From positions 30,393,609 through 30,457,608 of the forward strand of contig NC_049980.1 in the NCBI RefSeq assembly GCF_000003815.2: a DNA stretch of 64,000 nucleotides, in the 5' to 3' direction. The translations under genes and the position numbers were made by a program. Numbering within the stretch: position 1 is the first letter of the stretch; each line of letters opens with the position of its first letter. The notes below the pieces were generated by a model. The model was not told the DNA's origin, did not search any database, and worked only from the letters and a program-made list of their open reading frames with translations. This stretch comes from Branchiostoma floridae. Taxonomy: Eukaryota; Chordata; Leptocardii; Amphioxiformes; Branchiostomatidae. Shown in pieces: positions 60,030-64,000 of the stretch.

Positions 60030-61500
60030 GAGTTTTAAGTTTTGCTTAAGTGGGACAGTGATGGCATGGCGTGGTGTGTATAGTGTGATGGGCACGTGTT
60101 GATCTCAGGTACGCGTGTGGCAGGCAATGGTCCGTGCAAAACTTGCAAATGCAGGAATATAATACATGTATGTAAAAAAATGCTCGCGCGAGTTGAGCTT
60201 CATAACGTTTTGCCGCTCAGGGTGTAGGTCCTAGTACTTTCTGGTGGTAGCCAGTTCTGGCGAGAGTAACATGTTCACCAGTCTGCGTAATACAAACTCT
60301 GCTGTCCAGGGCGGTAACTGGTCCCTTCTAGAAGGCCGGAGGATGTTTGGCGGGCTGCTATGAGCGAGATTTAATCAGCCCACATGTTCACTTGCCTGTC
60401 CTTCCCTCTAGCTAAAGGACACAGTATTGTATACTAAACCATGCAGGATACCGAAGACGGTTTTCATGGCTGTGATCTACGGTACGTGACAAACCTGTCA
60501 TCTTCTAACGTTACAAGTGGCAGATAATGTGGGCACACATGGCCTTGTCACGAAAGGGGGATCCTCGATCGCACTTGCCATGTACCTCCGGCGCGCTGGC
60601 CTCTCTGACACGTTTTCTATCTCGATGGGAGGAAGATTTATTCCCAACCATTATGGGCGCGATCGGACGTCACAGGGCCGTGTGATGAGGAGAGATGGGT
60701 CCTACCACATGGGCGACAGGTGAAGCTCGCTTTCGCTGCGTGTTGGGAGCCTCCACCAGGCCTTCCTACGGGGGTACGGGGATCGTAGAATTCGGCAAAA
60801 AAAATCGGGAAATTGGCCAGGGGAGTCAGTCCACGCTTAGGTTCATGTTTCCCTTCATGCGCGGCCGGCCAACTCCTCTGGTAGGAAAATTCCCCAAGCA
60901 AACCATTCTCTCTATGATACTAAGCCAGCGTAGTCAGTCTGGCAGAGGCTAGTGAGCTGGGCGGGTCGTCCTGTCAGAAAGCAGACGACACTTTTCCTCT
61001 GCCAATGATTGATTCCCGCCATTTTTCATGACCAAAGTAGGTCGGTCGGCAAGTACTTAAGTAACAGAACGACATCTCTAAGTGATTTGCTCACTGGAAC
61101 CAACTGTTTACTGATAGTCAGGGTTGGATCGGAGGGGTGTGGAAAGTGGTTCGTCCTGGTGGTGCCCATAGGAACGTTTATCCGTGGCTGACGTCACGTT
61201 GATGCCACACTTTGTCATCAGGTGTTCCCGGCCGAGTCGGGAGTCCCTCTCGGTGTCAGCAGTGCGAGCGGCTCCGGGGTGCACACTTCAGTCCCTGCGG
61301 GTGGATAGACGCGTTTCTACGGGCCCGATATGTAAACGACTCAAGGTCGCCTGTGGGAGAGAGGTGTTGGTTTATCTTTAAACATCTGCTGTGGCTGTGC
61401 CCGGGGCAGTGCTGGGCGTGCTTGTAGCCTGTACGGGAGACAGTGAGGGCGTCCGGTTGGACTGGAGCAGGCAAACCCTCCCCTGTGGCACCTCAGCTAT
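60030..61500. other. GC-richer sequence, no supported gene
   Basis: CpG and GC content are higher than in the preceding 10 kb, as around an animal promoter, and several overlapping short frames are open on both strands without recognisable domains. Nothing here can be called as coding. Confidence 0.35.
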
Positions 61501-61828
61501 TGAGAGAGATTAATCTGAAGTCGTCCGTTTGATTTTCAGGAGGCGCTGAAGGATTAACGTCCCGGCGACGACGACTGCTGTATTAAGAACCAAACGTGGG
61601 AATACGGGAGGAGTTTTTCCCGAGGAATGCGTGAGGAGTGCCGCGCGTTGCGGACGGTGTTCAGGGCGGATGGTATCGTGCCGTGTGCGAGCCGGGGATG
61701 TTACTACCATACCAGATAGCGACGTGACCCGAGACCGCTCGGAACTTTAATCCCGACCGCAAACCTCCATCACCTTTCAGTCCTCAGGATATCTACAGCG
61801 AAGACTCTACCGGAACAGCAAGAATGAG
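61501..61828 (+). other. Candidate 5' exon with ATG at its end
   Basis: A GC/CpG-rich stretch ends with CAAGAATGAG|GTAAGTTC. The ATG at 61824 would leave only an initiator Met codon and two bases in the exon, an arrangement known from genes whose coding sequence starts at the first junction. Downstream exons would lie past 64000. Weak evidence; exon start unknown. Confidence 0.3.
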
Positions 61829-61829
61829 G

Positions 61830-63520
61830 TAAGTTCTGTTTTTTCATACTAAGAAAATGTGGCTACCTTGTTTTGATACCATCTTCGTGATGGGAGACCC
61901 TGCTATTACAGATGTATTAAGAGTGGCCCGTGGGGTGGCGGGGTGATTCATCAGTAAATAATGGGCATTAGGCAGGGTAAGCTCATTATGCCAACTTAAG
62001 GTGGGTGATTTGCGGTAGTTTAATGAACTGACAGCTCACTCGTGGGTCACACATTGGTGACACAGGCCCTGCACCAAATGACTTTTAAAACGTTTATAGA
62101 GACCCCGCCATACAGGTGAACCAGAGGGGAAGCCGAGTTTACATCAGGGCCTGGTCACACAAGTCGTAGAAGGTCGTACAATTGCCGTACGATTTATTTC
62201 GGGCTAGTGACATTCTTAGGGTAGTTGTGCGTGCGTCGTACGAAGTTCAGATGCTTTGTACATAATCGAAAGGACTGTCTACAGATTCTCTGTCAAAGAT
62301 TGGTTCTGACACAGCCTGCTTGAACATTCTACATCAAAACCGTAAGACGACCTAAAATCCATGTAACCATCCCGATGATCAAAGATGATCATCAGAGTCA
62401 TCAAACACTTGGTTCCTCTCCGGCACGAGGTAAACAAACGTGAAATGGTACCCGTCGGGTTGCACGGTGATTTAGCATACGGCATGCGGGCAGACATGCC
62501 GTGCCACGCCGACCGTCCCTGTCCGAGCCGCCCGCCCGCCTGCCTGCTCGGGGTGGGATATCCGTGAGAAATCATGGGGGCGGAGTTAGTACAAGGCAAG
62601 ATTGTATCACTGTGTAACTAGTGGGTCTGTAAGCTTCAAACGTAGGCAATGTGACATTATCAGGTCAACTGATGATGTTGGGATAAGGCATTGTGAGCTG
62701 ACCTACAGAAATGTACACCATAAACCGTATTTTAAAGGCAGTTCAATCCCTGCAACTAGGTTGAAATGTTAACCGTAAAGGGTAAGATTAAAATGTTACC
62801 CTGGAACCTGTTTGAAACTTGAGAGAAGTCAAGAACATAATATGAAGTCAACCTAATTTTTTTTATCAGTTTTCATTCGCCCCCCCCCCCCCCAGTTTGA
62901 TATAAAATCAAAATCAAAATGCAATGATTGATTAATTTGCTGATTCATTGATTGATTAATGATAAGGGCATTATGTAATCTATTATTGTTCACCGTCATT
63001 GCACGAAATAAGGCCTAGATCTCTATACATATACATATATCTCTATAACGTTACCTGTTTTACCAAACACACGATTTACCAAATACCCTACTTTCCTGAA
63101 ACCAATTTCTCAGGGTTGCATGTCTATACTTAAGCGGGTGGTTTGAAATCCCAACTTGGCCGGGCATCTTCATCGCTGTAAAGAAAAAGCAATCGCACCC
63201 TTCGGCGTTTTGGGACGAGTCCAAGAAATCCTCGGGAACAACCTAAACAGAGTTCTGTGATTTTTGATCTGGAACAATGTTTAAACATCCCTCTTCCAAT
63301 CAGATAGTGTTCGGGTCGCACAAGTCAGGTGTCTGTGTATTCCGCTTCCGCGACAGGCGATAACGAAACGTGATAACGTTAACATCAGAACACGGGCCGA
63401 CCAAACGTTACACTAAACGTCTTGTTACACTTATCTTGACATTAAACTGTTTGGGGAGGTTGAAAAGACGCCGACTCGAGGTGTTTTTCCGGGGGATTGT
63501 TCCTCTCTTCCGATGACTCC
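61830..63520. other. No supported gene; possible large first intron
   Basis: If the donor at 61829 is used this is intron. A poly(C) tract lies at about 62880-62893. GGTCACACAAGTCGTA / CGTACGA-type repeat sequence is at about 62150-62255 with a similar stretch near 58210-58240. No coding signal. Confidence 0.4.
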
Positions 63521-63529
63521 GTTCGGGAA

Positions 63530-63750
63530 ATAGCCTCCATAGCAGGCTCTCCGGGGCTTTTTGGGGGCTCACAATACACTTTTGCTGGCCATTTCTTTTT
63601 GTACTGGGTCGCTGATTGCCGTCGTCGCCAAGGGACCAGTAGTCAGCGACGGCTGGCACTCAACGACCCATTACAAAAAGAAATGGCCAGCGAAAGTGTA
63701 TTATGAGCCTAAAAACACCCCAGAGAGCCTGCAACGGAGGCTATCAGGAT
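63530..63750. mobile_element. Long-hairpin MITE, about 220 bp
   Basis: Arms of about 85-90 bp: the left arm carries ATAGCCTCCATAGCAGGCTC, CAATACACTTTTGCTGGCC and ATTTCTTTTTGTA; the right arm is the complement with a few mismatches (GTGTATTATGAGCC, GAGAGCCTGCAACGGAGGCT). A short spacer contains GTCGTCGCCAAGGGACC. Open frames through it are artefacts. Confidence 0.85.
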
Positions 63751-64000
63751 AGGCGGCTGCGAAGTTGTGTCATCCGGGTCCGGCGCACCTTTCATCACGT
63801 GGTGCGTGATTGCATCCGTTGTCGTCGCCAACAGTTGTTAATACAGAACAGATCCTGCAATTGGCAAGCCTCATACTTAATTGAGTCCACACACACACGT
63901 TCTGTTGTAACCACAGACAGACAGACTGAGTCTTTTGTGGTTAATTGTCACTTTCCGCTAGTGTCTACAAGACTATTAGGTTCTATTAGGTCGCTGGAAA

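Overview
The window is animal nuclear DNA: intron-rich split genes with GT-AG junctions, TATA-type core promoters, tRNA-derived SINEs and many short palindromic transposons. The gene content (a chicken-type lysozyme, a multi-TIR/SAM protein and two HMBOX/HNF-class homeobox genes) together with exon-boundary minisatellites points to a cephalochordate (amphioxus, Branchiostoma). The organism is an inference from gene and repeat character; no database search was possible.

Layout. (1) 1-2.2 kb, minus: C-type lysozyme, exons 1-4, running off the left edge. (2) 2.3-7.3 kb: no supported gene. (3) 7.33-7.57 kb, plus: inverted, frameshifted copy of the lysozyme promoter and exon 1. (4) about 7.9-24.1 kb, minus: a five-coding-exon gene for a 714-residue protein reading TIR-like / SAM / TIR-like / TIR, with a candidate 5' untranslated exon at 24.0-24.1 kb. 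(5) 24.8-31.04 kb, plus: nine-coding-exon HMBOX1-type homeobox gene (382 aa), head to head with gene 4. (6) 35.9-43.56 kb, plus: a second, divergent HMBOX-type gene (430 aa, seven coding exons). (7) 45.3-64 kb: gene-poor, full of MITEs and SINEs, with two weak candidate 5' exons near 60.0 and 61.8 kb.

The standout observation is intron 1 of the second homeobox gene (37517-38104). It is almost entirely a 3' fragment of a polyadenylated retroposon whose second copy lies antisense in intron 5 of the same gene (41629-42402). A 15-bp imperfect direct repeat spans both splice junctions (13/15 identical), so both splice sites appear to come from the target-site duplication. This is what intron gain by retroposon insertion should look like. 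The retroposon was then hit by a TA-flanked MITE, which was hit by an 84-bp MITE: three levels of nesting inside a 588-bp intron.

The second theme is repeated duplication of exon/intron boundaries: a 40-bp array copying the exon 6 donor of the first homeobox gene inside its homeodomain, a 50-bp array copying the exon 3 donor of the second, a 154-bp array copying exon 1 plus its donor, and a two-copy 156-bp duplication of a donor in the TIR gene.

The exon models below were built by hand from splice consensus, reading-frame continuity across every junction and recognised protein families. Phases agree at all internal junctions of all four genes. UTRs, promoters and polyadenylation sites are far less certain.
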